From positions 186,001 through 250,000 of the forward strand of contig NZ_JAJTTH010000002.1 of the NCBI RefSeq assembly GCF_021341665.1: a stretch of DNA of 64,000 nt, in the 5' to 3' direction. Source of the stretch: Pseudomonas sp. Au-Pse12. Its GTDB lineage: Bacteria; Pseudomonadota; Gammaproteobacteria; Pseudomonadales; Pseudomonadaceae. Positions 8,168-15,976 of this stretch are shown here, piece after piece (within the stretch, counting starts at the first letter, position 1; each line of letters begins with the position of its first letter). The notes beneath the pieces were generated by a model that was not told the DNA's origin, ran no database searches, and was given only the letters and a program-made list of their open reading frames with translations. Both the position numbers and the translations under genes were made by a program.

Positions 8168-8665
8168 TCAGCGCGACCGGGCGGCGACGGTTTCGACTTC
8201 GATCAGGGCCCCGGGCAGTACCAGCCCCGCCACTTGCACCGTGGTCCGGGCCGGTTTCAGCGGTTGTTTCTCGGTGCCGAAGAACTCGCGAAAGGCCACT
8301 TGCAGGCCGTCGAAATCCAGCTTGCCGCCCAGGGCCGGATCGCCCACCAGGTAGATCCGCAGCTGCACCACATCCCCCAGGGTCAAGCCCTGGCTGGCGA
8401 GTATGGTTTCCACCTTGCGTAGCACCACCCGGGCCTGGGCCTCAGTGTTGCCGGCGGCATGGACCTGCTCCTTGGGCGCCTTGGGGTCCACCGGATCCGG
8501 CAGCAGGCCGGAGAGGTAGGTCACCTCGCTGTTGGCGGGCAAGGTCACCGATTGCAAAATCGGCGAATGGGGATAGGTGGACGGCACGCGCTGGATCCCC
8601 GCGGCCCAGCTGCTGCTGGCGGCGCACAACAGCCCCAGCCCTACGACGGTGTTTTTCAAAGACAT
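8168..8665 (-). CDS. Exported RidA-family protein (Rid/YjgF/UK114)
   Basis: This 165-residue protein is a RidA-like trimeric deaminase fold protein preceded by a signal peptide ending near SSSWAA. The conserved PARTTVQV segment holds the arginine that binds the substrate carboxylate in active RidA enzymes, which hydrolyse reactive enamines and imines. Classical RidA is cytoplasmic, so the export signal matters: the enzyme should act in the periplasm. The start at 8665 has a GGAGCG site and yields the signal peptide; an upstream in-frame start falls inside a repeat element and is less likely. The gene upstream encodes an exported flavin amine oxidase, whose imine product is the natural RidA substrate; that pairing is inference from family chemistry. 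Confidence 0.88.
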   Translation of the reverse strand: MSLKNTVVGLGLLCAASSSWAAGIQRVPSTYPHSPILQSVTLPANSEVTYLSGLLPDPVDPKAPKEQVHAAGNTEAQARVVLRKVETILASQGLTLGDVVQLRIYLVGDPALGGKLDFDGLQVAFREFFGTEKQPLKPARTTVQVAGLVLPGALIEVETVAARSR

Positions 8666-8730
8666 GCAAAGACGCTCCAAGGTTGTGTTTGCCAGCTTCG
8701 GAGGTCCGCTACCCGGCAATGGGTGACTGC

Positions 8731-8867
8731 TCTGTACGAAAACTGCCTGCGCTTCGATCATGCTGCGTTAAAAGCAGGCTCGGAATGCTCATGTAGGCCC
8801 CTACACTCCGCTTCCTCGCCTGCTTTTGCCTTGCCTGATCTTTGCTCGGCGAGTTTTTTGTACAGAG
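8731..8867. repeat. MITE-like repeat with TCTGTAC terminal inverted repeats and nested palindrome
   Basis: The element is bounded by TCTGTACgAAAACT on the left and its near-inverse ending GTACAGA on the right. Inside it, AAAAGCAGGC (8770-8779) pairs with GCCTGCTTTT (8818-8827), and the inner sequence pairs again through GGAA/TTCC and GTAGG/CCTAC. It encodes nothing. The pattern is that of a dispersed, non-autonomous palindromic repeat of fluorescent pseudomonads. It sits between the amine oxidase and RidA genes and could affect their shared transcript. Confidence 0.75.
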
Positions 8868-8888
8868 CCAGGTGAGTGCTCGGCTTTT

Positions 8889-10466
8889 TCAGGCCGTTTG
8901 CTGTAGCGACGAGCCTTGCGCCCGTTGAAAAAGGTGGCGCACCACGCGCCGCGCGGCGCCGGCGGCGGCTTCCTGCCAGATGCCCACTCCGCTGTGGGCC
9001 AAGCCGTCGCTGGTCAGGTAGACCCGGCCCTGGGGCTGGTTGAGCAGGTTGTAGTCCGGCTCGGCCACTTCATGGCTGATCCAGGGGCCGAAGTTGTAGG
9101 GGATCTTGCCCCAGGCAATCACCAGCGGCTTGCGCAGTTCATGGCCATGGCCGGGGTGCAGCAGCTCCACCGCCTGGCGGGAAATCTCGATCTGCTGGGC
9201 CAGGCTTTTCTCCCCGAACCTGCGCGCGGTTTCACCGTTGTTGTAGGCCGCCACCAGCACCCCCTCGGCCTGGTTGAAACCGCCGCTGGGGTACCAGAGC
9301 CCGGAAGCCTCCTGGTTGATGAACGACAGCCCGCCGTAGATCTGGTACTGGCTTTCCCAGAAGCGCCGCGACTGCCAGGCCACCTTGTTGGCGTAGCCGA
9401 ACTGCACCGCGCCGATGGCCTGACGCACCGGGGCGCTGAAGTTGTTCTCGACCTTGGCCAGCAACGGCAAGGGCAAGGAACTGATCACGTAGTCGGCCTT
9501 GAGGCGCTGGGTGCGGCCGCTGCGGCGATCCAGGTAGACCACCTCGGCACCGTCGGCCTGGTTGGTGATGGAACGCACCTCGCTGTGCAGCCGCAACTGC
9601 CCTTGCAGACGCCGGGCAAACGCCTGGGGAATGCGGTCCATGCCGCCCACCGGCTGGAACATGGTGGGCGAGAATTCCGGGTATTCATCGATCATCAGCG
9701 CCGTGGTCAGCGCCGGGTTGAGCAGGGTCTGCAACGGCAGCGGGTCGTTCTTCTGCGCCAGCTGGTCACCGGCACCGGGCCAGACCTTGTAGCCGGAGCG
9801 CGCCGAGCCCAGGTATTCGAGCTTGTCGGAAAGGTCGCCCCAGGTTTTCAGAAAGCTCAGCAAGTTGCTGCGATCGGCAGCCGTCAGCTCCTGGTCCAGG
9901 GCATGCCGGTTGACCGCCTTGGCCAGCAGTTCGGAAAAATGCCCGCGGCTGTCGTTGACCGCCTGACGGATCTGCAACGCTGGCTGATTCAGGTCCGGAC
10001 GCACCAGGGCATTGCGGCTGGTGTTGACCAGCACCTCCAGCTCCACCCCCAGCTCGCGGCAGTAGCCGAGCATCAACTGGTGATGGCTGGGCAAGCGGCC
10101 GGCCCCGGCATTGAGGTAGAAGCCGTCGTCGAACTCGGCGACCTGCACACTGCCGTCGCTGTACTCCACCCGATCGCCGCCGCGCACCGTCCAATTGCGC
10201 CCGCCGACCCGGTCCCGGGCTTCGAGCAGCGTGACCTTGAACCCGGCCTTGTTCAGCTCATAGGCGCTGACCAGGCCACCGATCCCGGCGCCGATCACCA
10301 CCACCGAAGCGCCCTTGCCCACCGCCGCGCTGGGCAGCGACGCATAGTTCTCCTCGAAGGCCTCGGCATTGCCCGAGCCGCCGAACAAGCCCATGACCGC
10401 GCTCGCCGCCTGCACCCCGCCGACCGCGGCGATACGGGCGATCAATTGTCTTCTGGTCAGTGGCAT
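8889..10466 (-). CDS. Tat-exported flavin monoamine oxidase family protein
   Basis: This 525-residue FAD protein starts with a twin-arginine signal (MPLTRRQLIARIAAVGG) and has the dinucleotide-binding motif VVVIGAGIGGLVSAYELNKAG with downstream EARDRVGGR, the hallmark of the amine oxidase/MAO superfamily. The C-terminal FAD loop YLTSDGLAHSGVGIWQEAAAGAA is also present. The Tat signal suggests it folds with FAD in the cytoplasm and works in the periplasm, oxidising an amine to an imine with release of peroxide. The start has an AGGGAG site. The exported RidA protein next in the run could hydrolyse the imine. The amine substrate is unknown; L-amino-acid oxidase activity is an alternative reading. 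Confidence 0.88.
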   Translation of the reverse strand: MPLTRRQLIARIAAVGGVQAASAVMGLFGGSGNAEAFEENYASLPSAAVGKGASVVVIGAGIGGLVSAYELNKAGFKVTLLEARDRVGGRNWTVRGGDRVEYSDGSVQVAEFDDGFYLNAGAGRLPSHHQLMLGYCRELGVELEVLVNTSRNALVRPDLNQPALQIRQAVNDSRGHFSELLAKAVNRHALDQELTAADRSNLLSFLKTWGDLSDKLEYLGSARSGYKVWPGAGDQLAQKNDPLPLQTLLNPALTTALMIDEYPEFSPTMFQPVGGMDRIPQAFARRLQGQLRLHSEVRSITNQADGAEVVYLDRRSGRTQRLKADYVISSLPLPLLAKVENNFSAPVRQAIGAVQFGYANKVAWQSRRFWESQYQIYGGLSFINQEASGLWYPSGGFNQAEGVLVAAYNNGETARRFGEKSLAQQIEISRQAVELLHPGHGHELRKPLVIAWGKIPYNFGPWISHEVAEPDYNLLNQPQGRVYLTSDGLAHSGVGIWQEAAAGAARRVVRHLFQRAQGSSLQQTA

Positions 10467-10731
10467 GCCAGCGCTCCCTGCTGTGAAATGGATAGTGCGT
10501 TCGGTTATAGATCGGCGACTTATGCAGTCACTTGGGTCTATGTGAAGCCATCCTAGGGGCGCTCATTTAATAAGAGAAATACATTTTAAGCATATGCAAA
10601 TATTACTTTGTTTCATATTCAGGCGTACAGATACTGCACAAGACGCATGAACAACAGTGACTAGCCAGTCGCAAGACAATCCACCTCGGCCAGAGGACCT
10701 GCACAGGAAAAAGCCGTTTGTAACATATTTA
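10467..10731. promoter_or_regulatory. Divergent intergenic region, AT-rich in its right half
   Basis: This region separates the leftward amine oxidase operon from the rightward AbiE-like pair and must hold promoters for both. It contains no open frame that resembles a protein; the short leftward frame at 10563-10751 has unusual composition and no recognisable domain. I could not fix promoter boxes. Confidence 0.5.
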
Positions 10732-10764
10732 TTGAACGGTAACATTAACAATGATACCGTTCAA
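10732..10764. promoter_or_regulatory. Near-perfect 33-bp palindrome, probable operator of the AbiE-like pair
   Basis: The outer arms TTGAACGGTA (10732-10741) and TACCGTTCAA (10755-10764) are perfect inverted repeats, and after one mismatch the inner CATT/AATG tetramers also match, leaving a 3-nt centre. It ends 25 nt before the chosen start of the regulator gene, the position expected for autorepression by the encoded winged-helix protein. Confidence 0.75.
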
Positions 10765-10789
10765 AAACCATGTTAAAAGGACACCAACC

Positions 10790-11809
10790 ATGAACTCCGA
10801 ACTCCAGCACGCGGCCCCCCAACTGCCTGCGCTCGCCTCCTACATCGAGACCGTGCTCGGCGAAACCCCAAGCTTCAGTGCCTGGGATCAGGCCCCCAGC
10901 CTTCCCTACTACCTCAACAGCCACTATTGCCTCCTGCACATGACCCTGCTCGGACAGACCTGCGTGGTCTTGCTGGAGAACCCGCAGCAATCGGCCAGCT
11001 TGCCGGACGTGAAAAAGCACATGGATACGCTGCGCAAACTGACCCAGGCCCCCCTGATCTTCGTGGCCGAGGCCCTGGCCTCCTATGAACGCAAGCGCCT
11101 GATAGACAAAGGCGTACAGTTCATCGTCCCCGGCAACCAGCTGTTCATCCCCGAACTGGGGCTCGATCTGCGGGAGTACTTCCGCGCTCGACAGGAAAAA
11201 ATCACGCTCATGAGTCCGGCCACCCAGGCCATGCTGATCCATCTGTTGATGAATCCCTCGCCGCCCTCGTTGCAGTTGTCCCAATCGACGCTGGGCGACC
11301 CGTTCAAGTACTCCAAGATGACCGTTTCCCGCGCCGTCAAAGAGCTGAAGGACCTGGGCTTGATCGTGGTACACAGCGACCGGCAAGCCCACATCGAGAT
11401 CCGGATTTCGTCGCATCAACTCTGGAAAGACGCCAGGAAGCACATGCGTTCCCCATTGAAGAAGACCCTGTGGCTGAACCAGATCCCGCACGTGAACAAC
11501 ACTTCGCTGCTGCTCGCCGGCGAGTCGGCGCTGCACGAGCACAGCCTGCTGATGGAACCCCGGCTGCCGGTGTACGCCTGTTCCAGCGAGACCCTGGGCA
11601 CTCTCCTGAAGGACTCCCCGGCGCTGAGTGAAGTGGCCCCCGAGGACGCCGCCTGCGCCTTGCAGATCTGGTCCTACGAACCCACCGTCTATGCTCGGAC
11701 AAAGGATGATTGTGTCGATCCTTTCTCGCTGCTCCTGAGCTTGCAGGACAGCAAGGATGAACGGATACAGATCGGCTTGAGCCAAGTGGAAGGAAACTTG
11801 AAATGGTAA
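10790..11809 (+). CDS. Winged-helix regulator, AbiEi-like antitoxin candidate
   Basis: This 339-residue protein has a winged-helix DNA-binding segment in its middle (about residues 145-205; FKYSKMTVSRAVKELKDLG reads as the recognition helix). An unassigned N-terminal domain precedes it and an unassigned C-terminal domain follows. The next gene overlaps it by 7 nt and encodes an AbiEii-like nucleotidyltransferase, so the pair has the layout of a type IV toxin-antitoxin system. Classical AbiEi proteins place the winged helix at the N-terminus, whereas here about 140 residues come first. The start at 10790 was chosen over 10751 because it has an AAAAGGA site and leaves the palindromic operator upstream. 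The antitoxin role is inferred; a plain regulator is possible. Confidence 0.68.
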   Translation: MNSELQHAAPQLPALASYIETVLGETPSFSAWDQAPSLPYYLNSHYCLLHMTLLGQTCVVLLENPQQSASLPDVKKHMDTLRKLTQAPLIFVAEALASYERKRLIDKGVQFIVPGNQLFIPELGLDLREYFRARQEKITLMSPATQAMLIHLLMNPSPPSLQLSQSTLGDPFKYSKMTVSRAVKELKDLGLIVVHSDRQAHIEIRISSHQLWKDARKHMRSPLKKTLWLNQIPHVNNTSLLLAGESALHEHSLLMEPRLPVYACSSETLGTLLKDSPALSEVAPEDAACALQIWSYEPTVYARTKDDCVDPFSLLLSLQDSKDERIQIGLSQVEGNLKW

Positions 11810-12555
11810 GGGGGCTGGACCGCTTCCGTGAGTACTTCAGCGACTACGCCGACCGCTACGTGATGATCGGAGGCGTGGCCGCCTACCTGAGCATGGAAGA
11901 AGCCGGCCAGGCGTTCAGGGCCACCCGAGACTTGGACATCGTCCTGATCATCGAAGCGCTGGACCCTTCGTTTGTCGCTCGGTTCTGGGAGTTCATACGA
12001 GCCGGCGGTTATCAGATCAAGCAACGCAATAACGAAAGGCCGATTTTCTATCGTTTCATGGCACCGGCCGATACCCGTTTCCCTGTACAGATCGAACTGT
12101 TCTCACGCAGCCCGGAAGGCATCGATCTGGCAGAGGGCGCGACCTTGAGTCCTATTCCTGTCGACGAAGCCGTCTCAAGCCTTTCGGCCATCTTGCTCAA
12201 CGACCAGTACTACGACTTTTTACTCGCAGGCATGCAGCAGATCGACGCTATCACCCACATCGGGGCAGACCGGCTGATTCCCCTCAAGGCCCATGCCTGG
12301 CTGAACCTGACCGAGCGCCAGGGCAAGGGGGAGCAGATCGACAGCAAGAACATTCGTAAACACCGTAACGATGTCTTGAGCCTCTCGGTCCTGCTTGCCC
12401 CCCACTCAACGCACCTGCCCGGCCCGATAGCTGAAGATCTGCAGCAATTCCTGCTGCAACTGGCCGAACAAACCGTGGACCCTGCCGCCATAGGGCTGAC
12501 AGAAAGCCTGCAACAGCTGATTTGGCGCATCCGGCAAGCCTTTCATCTGACCTGA
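11803..12555 (+). CDS. Nucleotidyltransferase, AbiEii-like toxin candidate
   Basis: This 250-residue protein has the nucleotidyltransferase signature of the AbiEii/MenT group: Gly23-Gly24 in MIGGVAAYLS, followed by Thr41-x-Asp43-x-Asp45 in RATRDLDIVL, then a conserved lysine region RLIPLKAHAWLNL. Such enzymes transfer nucleotides to RNA or protein targets, and AbiEii/MenT toxins inhibit growth this way. The ATG overlaps the regulator stop codon by 7 nt, which couples their synthesis. Convergent with the dipeptidase gene, 13 nt apart. The active-site pattern is visible; toxicity and target are inferred from family and gene order. Confidence 0.78.
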   Translation: MVRGLDRFREYFSDYADRYVMIGGVAAYLSMEEAGQAFRATRDLDIVLIIEALDPSFVARFWEFIRAGGYQIKQRNNERPIFYRFMAPADTRFPVQIELFSRSPEGIDLAEGATLSPIPVDEAVSSLSAILLNDQYYDFLLAGMQQIDAITHIGADRLIPLKAHAWLNLTERQGKGEQIDSKNIRKHRNDVLSLSVLLAPHSTHLPGPIAEDLQQFLLQLAEQTVDPAAIGLTESLQQLIWRIRQAFHLT

Positions 12556-12568
12556 AACACTCAACCTC

Positions 12569-13762
12569 CTAGCCAGCGGTAACGGCCTGCGCCGCCGCCA
12601 GCACCCGCAGCAGATTCCCACCCCAGATCTTCGCCAGGTCCGCTTCGCTGTAACCCGCCGCCAGCAGGCGCTCGGTGATTCGCGGTAGCTGCGCCACATC
12701 CTCCAGCCCCTGCACCCCGCCGCCGCCATCCCAGTCGGCACCAATGCCCACATGGTCCGGCCCCACCACGTCAAGGATGTGCAGCAGGTGGCGCATGTAG
12801 TCGTCCAGGCTGGCCCTGGGCTGCGGGTATCGCGCCTCGACCTGGCGAATGCGCTCGGCCAGGTCCGCCACCTGCCCGGGGCTCAGGCTCGCCGCCAGGC
12901 GAAACTCGCGGTACAGCGGCCCCAGGGCCTTGTCGCGCTCGGGGTTGGGCGCGCTGTCGATCAGGTCGCTGGGGAAACTGTTGACCTGCACCACCCCACC
13001 CCTGGCCGCCAACTGGCGCAGGCGCCGGTCGTCCAGGTTGCGCGGATGGGCGGTGATCGCCCGGCTGCTGGAATGCGAGGCAATGATCGGCGCGCGGGAC
13101 AGGGCCAGGACCTGGTCGAAGACCTGGTCCGAGGCATGGGACACGTCCAGCAGGATGCCCAGGCGATTGGCCTCGGCCACCAGTTCGCGCCCCGCCGGGC
13201 TCAGGCCATGCCACTGCGGCAGGGCGGTGGCCGAGTCGGCGAAATCGTTGTTGGCCGAGTGCACCAGGCCGAGCATGCGCAGGCCCTGGCGGTAATAGGT
13301 GTGCAAGCGTGCCGGGTCGGCGGCCAGGGGCTCGGCGTTCTCCATGCTGATGAAGACCACCCGCTGGCCACGGGCGACGATGGCCGGAACATCACTGGCC
13401 TTCAGGGCCAGGGCGAAGTCATCGGGGTGGGCGGCGATCAGGTCGCGGATCCGCGCCAGCACCGCCAGCCCATGTTCGCTGGCCTGGGTCCGGCCCTCGG
13501 CGTTGAGCGGGCCCTGTGGGGTGAAGATGGCCCAGAACCCGCCGTCCAGCCCGCCCTCTTTCATCCGTGGCAGATCGACCTGGGACAGGTCGTCCCGGTA
13601 GCCATGGCGCTGGGTGATGTCCCACCCGGGGCGGGCCAGTTGCATCGGGGTATCGAGGTGGCTGTCGAGCACCGTCAGGCGCTGGTGCAGCGATGGCGCC
13701 GGGCTGGCGGCCAGCGCCCAGGGGCTGACCAGCGCCAGGCACAGCAAGGTTCGAGAAAACAT
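12569..13762 (-). CDS. Membrane (renal-type) dipeptidase, peptidase family M19
   Basis: This 397-residue zinc peptidase has the M19 landmarks: the metal pair His-x-Asp in DSHLDTPM, a bridging glutamate in ISMENAEPL, and histidines in LDVSHASDQ and ASHSSSRAITAHPRNL. An N-terminal signal peptide ending at WALA sends it to the periplasm. The start has a strong AGGAGG; a longer frame reaches back into a REP-like repeat and is rejected. M19 enzymes cleave dipeptides, including some with D-residues. It ends the run of SsuABC-like uptake and oxidation genes, separated from the binding protein gene by a repeat, so it may process a peptide-linked substrate of that system or be independent. Confidence 0.92.
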   Translation of the reverse strand: MFSRTLLCLALVSPWALAASPAPSLHQRLTVLDSHLDTPMQLARPGWDITQRHGYRDDLSQVDLPRMKEGGLDGGFWAIFTPQGPLNAEGRTQASEHGLAVLARIRDLIAAHPDDFALALKASDVPAIVARGQRVVFISMENAEPLAADPARLHTYYRQGLRMLGLVHSANNDFADSATALPQWHGLSPAGRELVAEANRLGILLDVSHASDQVFDQVLALSRAPIIASHSSSRAITAHPRNLDDRRLRQLAARGGVVQVNSFPSDLIDSAPNPERDKALGPLYREFRLAASLSPGQVADLAERIRQVEARYPQPRASLDDYMRHLLHILDVVGPDHVGIGADWDGGGGVQGLEDVAQLPRITERLLAAGYSEADLAKIWGGNLLRVLAAAQAVTAG

Positions 13763-13819
13763 GGGGCCTCCTGGCCAATCAAAGAAATCGCCCCTTCGGA
13801 TCGTGGGCGCTGCATGGCT

Positions 13820-13856
13820 TGGCGGCCTGTTCGCCGGCAAGCCGGCTGCCACAGGG
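13820..13856. repeat. REP-like hairpin
   Basis: Contains the core GCCGGCAAGCCGGC found in several intergenic spots of this window, flanked by pairing arms TGGCGGCCTG and GCCACAGG-type sequence. It separates the binding-protein and dipeptidase genes on the same strand and may end or attenuate transcription. Confidence 0.6.
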
Positions 13857-14825
13857 TCAGGACCAGTGGAAGCTGCGGTCCCACAGCCCGGAAACATCCA
13901 GCTGCTGGGGCAGGACGCCGGCTTCGAAGAACAGGTCGGCCACGTCCTGCTGGGATTTCACCGCCGCATCGTCCACCGGTTGCAACAACCGCGGGCCGCT
14001 CTGGGCCCGGTACTGGGCGAGGAACACTTCGCGCGGCATGCCGAGGATCTGCGCGCTCTTGGTCGCCCATTCCTCGGGATGGCTGGCGATCCATTGCCAG
14101 GCGCGGTACTCGCGCAGGATGTAGTCGGTGATCGCCGCGTGCTTGAGCGGGTCGGCGATGCTTTGCTGGTTGGCGGCGATCACGTAGTTGCCGGACAGGT
14201 AGCCCTGGCCGGTCTTCAGCACCCGGGCCCCGGCCCGCAGTTCCGCCAGCTGGATGAAGTAGCCGAAGCTGACCCAGGCATCCAGGGCGCCGTTCTGGAA
14301 GGCGGCGAAACCGTCTTGCGGGGTCAGCGCCATGGGCACGATGTCGGCAAAGCCCAGGCCCTGTTCCTTCAGTGCCTTGAGCAGAAAGTAATGCGAGCTG
14401 GTGGAGCGGATGTAGCCGATGCGCTTGCCCTTGAGCTCGGCCACCGACTGCACCGCAGAGCCCTTGGGCACGATGAAGGCCTGGTTGTTGACGTCGCCGG
14501 TGAGCACCGCGATCAGCTTCACCGGGGCGTGGTTCTTGATGCCGAAGATCGGCGGGATCTCGCTCATCGGCGAGATGTCCAGGGTGCCGCTGACCAGGGC
14601 CTCGAAGCTCAGGTTGCCGCCGGTGAACTCGGCGTACCTGACCTTGTAGGGTGGCGGCTCGATGCCCGCCTCGGCAAAGAAGCTCGGCGCCGCGCCCTTG
14701 TAGGTGGCGACATTCAGGGTGACCCCGGATAGATCCACGGCGGCCCCCAGGCCCAGGCGCGGCAAGGCGGCGGCCAGGCCGGCCAGGGCCGAGAGTTGGA
14801 GAAAGTGACGACGCTGCATGGGCAA
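13857..14825 (-). CDS. ABC transporter substrate-binding protein, SsuA/TauA-like
   Basis: This 322-residue protein is a solute-binding protein of the sulfonate/nitrate/taurine group. It begins with a twin-arginine-like export signal (MPMQRRHFLQLSALAG) and shows ALVSGTLDISPMSEIPPI, LKGKRIGYIRSTSSHYFL and NGALDAWVSFGYFIQ, which match the ligand-cleft layout of SsuA. It belongs with the permease and ATPase further upstream in the same minus-strand run and follows the aldolase gene by 6 nt. Ligand identity is not readable; an alkanesulfonate, sulfone or related organosulfur is plausible given the DszC/SfnC-like enzyme in the operon. Confidence 0.9.
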   Translation of the reverse strand: MPMQRRHFLQLSALAGLAAALPRLGLGAAVDLSGVTLNVATYKGAAPSFFAEAGIEPPPYKVRYAEFTGGNLSFEALVSGTLDISPMSEIPPIFGIKNHAPVKLIAVLTGDVNNQAFIVPKGSAVQSVAELKGKRIGYIRSTSSHYFLLKALKEQGLGFADIVPMALTPQDGFAAFQNGALDAWVSFGYFIQLAELRAGARVLKTGQGYLSGNYVIAANQQSIADPLKHAAITDYILREYRAWQWIASHPEEWATKSAQILGMPREVFLAQYRAQSGPRLLQPVDDAAVKSQQDVADLFFEAGVLPQQLDVSGLWDRSFHWS

Positions 14826-14831
14826 GGGTCC

Positions 14832-15641
14832 TTAATCGAGAAAGTCCGGTTCTTCGCGCACGATCCGCTCGCGGTAAGGCTGGAAGCTGAACCAGCCGCC
14901 GAACTCGGTGCCGACCTGGCGCGCGGTGTGGCGCGCCACCTCGTGGGGGATGAGTCGCGGGGTGCCGGCGGCTTCCGCCAGCAGCTGGGCCTGGGCGGCG
15001 TTGTCCATGGCGATGAAGCGCCACACCGCCGCCTCGACGGTTTCGCCCACGGTCAGCAGGCCATGGTTCTGCAGGATCAGCGCCTTGTGCCCCTGCAGCG
15101 CGGCGGCGATCCGCGCGCCTTCGCTGGCCTCCAGCACCACCCCGGAGAAGTTGTCGAACAGCCCGTGCTTCTCGTAAAAGGCGCAGGCGTCCTGGGTCAG
15201 CGGGTCCAGCAGGCGGCCCAGGCTCGACCAGGCCTTGCCGTGCAACGAATGGGCATGGGCGGCGGCCACCACTTCGGGGTGGGCTTGGTGCAAGGCGGCA
15301 TGAATGGCGAACGCGGCGAGGTTCAGCGCCCCCTCGCCCTCGATCACCGCGCCTTCGGGATCGACCAGCAGCAGGTCCGACACCCGCACATGGCCGAAAT
15401 ACACCCCCACCGGGTTGACCCAGAAATGCTCCGGGCGCCCCGGGTCGCGCACGGTGATATGCCCGGCGCCGCCCATGTCGAAGCCCAGCCGGGCGAACAC
15501 CCGGAAGGCCGCGGCCAGGCTTTGCTTGCGCTGCCGGCGTTCCAGCTCGACCGTGGCCTGCTGGGGCGGGTGCTCCCAGCGAAAGACCGTATGGCCATCG
15601 CGGGGCAAGTCATACACCGCGGGACGAAAATGTGCGGTCAT
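14832..15641 (-). CDS. Class II aldolase/adducin family protein
   Basis: This 269-residue protein is a zinc-dependent class II aldolase/adducin fold enzyme. Metal-binding histidines are visible in AAAHAHSLHGKAW and in the ILQNHGLL segment. These enzymes cleave or decarboxylate hydroxy-acids and sugar phosphates, but this broad branch has many members of unknown substrate. The start at 15641 has an AAGGAGA site; an in-frame extension runs into REP DNA and is rejected. It sits between the 2-hydroxyacid dehydrogenase (across a repeat block) and the binding protein, so it probably acts on a product of the imported compound. Confidence 0.9.
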   Translation of the reverse strand: MTAHFRPAVYDLPRDGHTVFRWEHPPQQATVELERRQRKQSLAAAFRVFARLGFDMGGAGHITVRDPGRPEHFWVNPVGVYFGHVRVSDLLLVDPEGAVIEGEGALNLAAFAIHAALHQAHPEVVAAAHAHSLHGKAWSSLGRLLDPLTQDACAFYEKHGLFDNFSGVVLEASEGARIAAALQGHKALILQNHGLLTVGETVEAAVWRFIAMDNAAQAQLLAEAAGTPRLIPHEVARHTARQVGTEFGGWFSFQPYRERIVREEPDFLD

Positions 15642-15675
15642 GTCCGCTCTCCTTGAAGTGGTCATCGATACCCTG

Positions 15676-15950
15676 CGCGCAAAGGCCCGCAGGACCTTGC
15701 TTGGCGATCTCCCGCCAAACCTGCAGCAACCTTGAGAACCTCGCGTCCCTTCGGGCCGTTCGCAGCCTGCGGCAACGGCTACACCTATCCCGGCCCGACA
15801 TGGGCCCTGTAGCCGCTGCCGAGCCTGCGAGGCTGCGCAAAGGCCCGCAGGGCCTTGCTTGGCAATCGCCCGCCGAACCTTCAGCGACCTCAAGCCCCCT
15901 GCGTCTCCTGCGGAGCCGTGCGCAGCCTGCGGCAGCGGCTACACGAAGCG
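15676..15950. repeat. Compound REP-like repeat block
   Basis: Two tandem copies of a unit starting GCGCAAAGGCCCGCAGG (15676 and 15836) and ending in GCAGCCTGCGGCAnCGGCTACAC fill this intergenic space. Between them lies an inverted arm starting CTGTAGCCGCTGCCGAGCC. The 57 bp at 15807-15863 recur without a mismatch at 46969-47025. The block interrupts an otherwise tightly packed operon and probably forms large hairpins in its message. Confidence 0.75.
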
Positions 15951-15976
15951 CTGCAGGCCAAGGCTGGAACCGTGTG

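Noticed and set aside
10563..10751. 62-codon minus-strand frame in the AbiE-like promoter region
   Set aside because: No ribosome site or recognisable domain, and it overlaps the palindromic operator.
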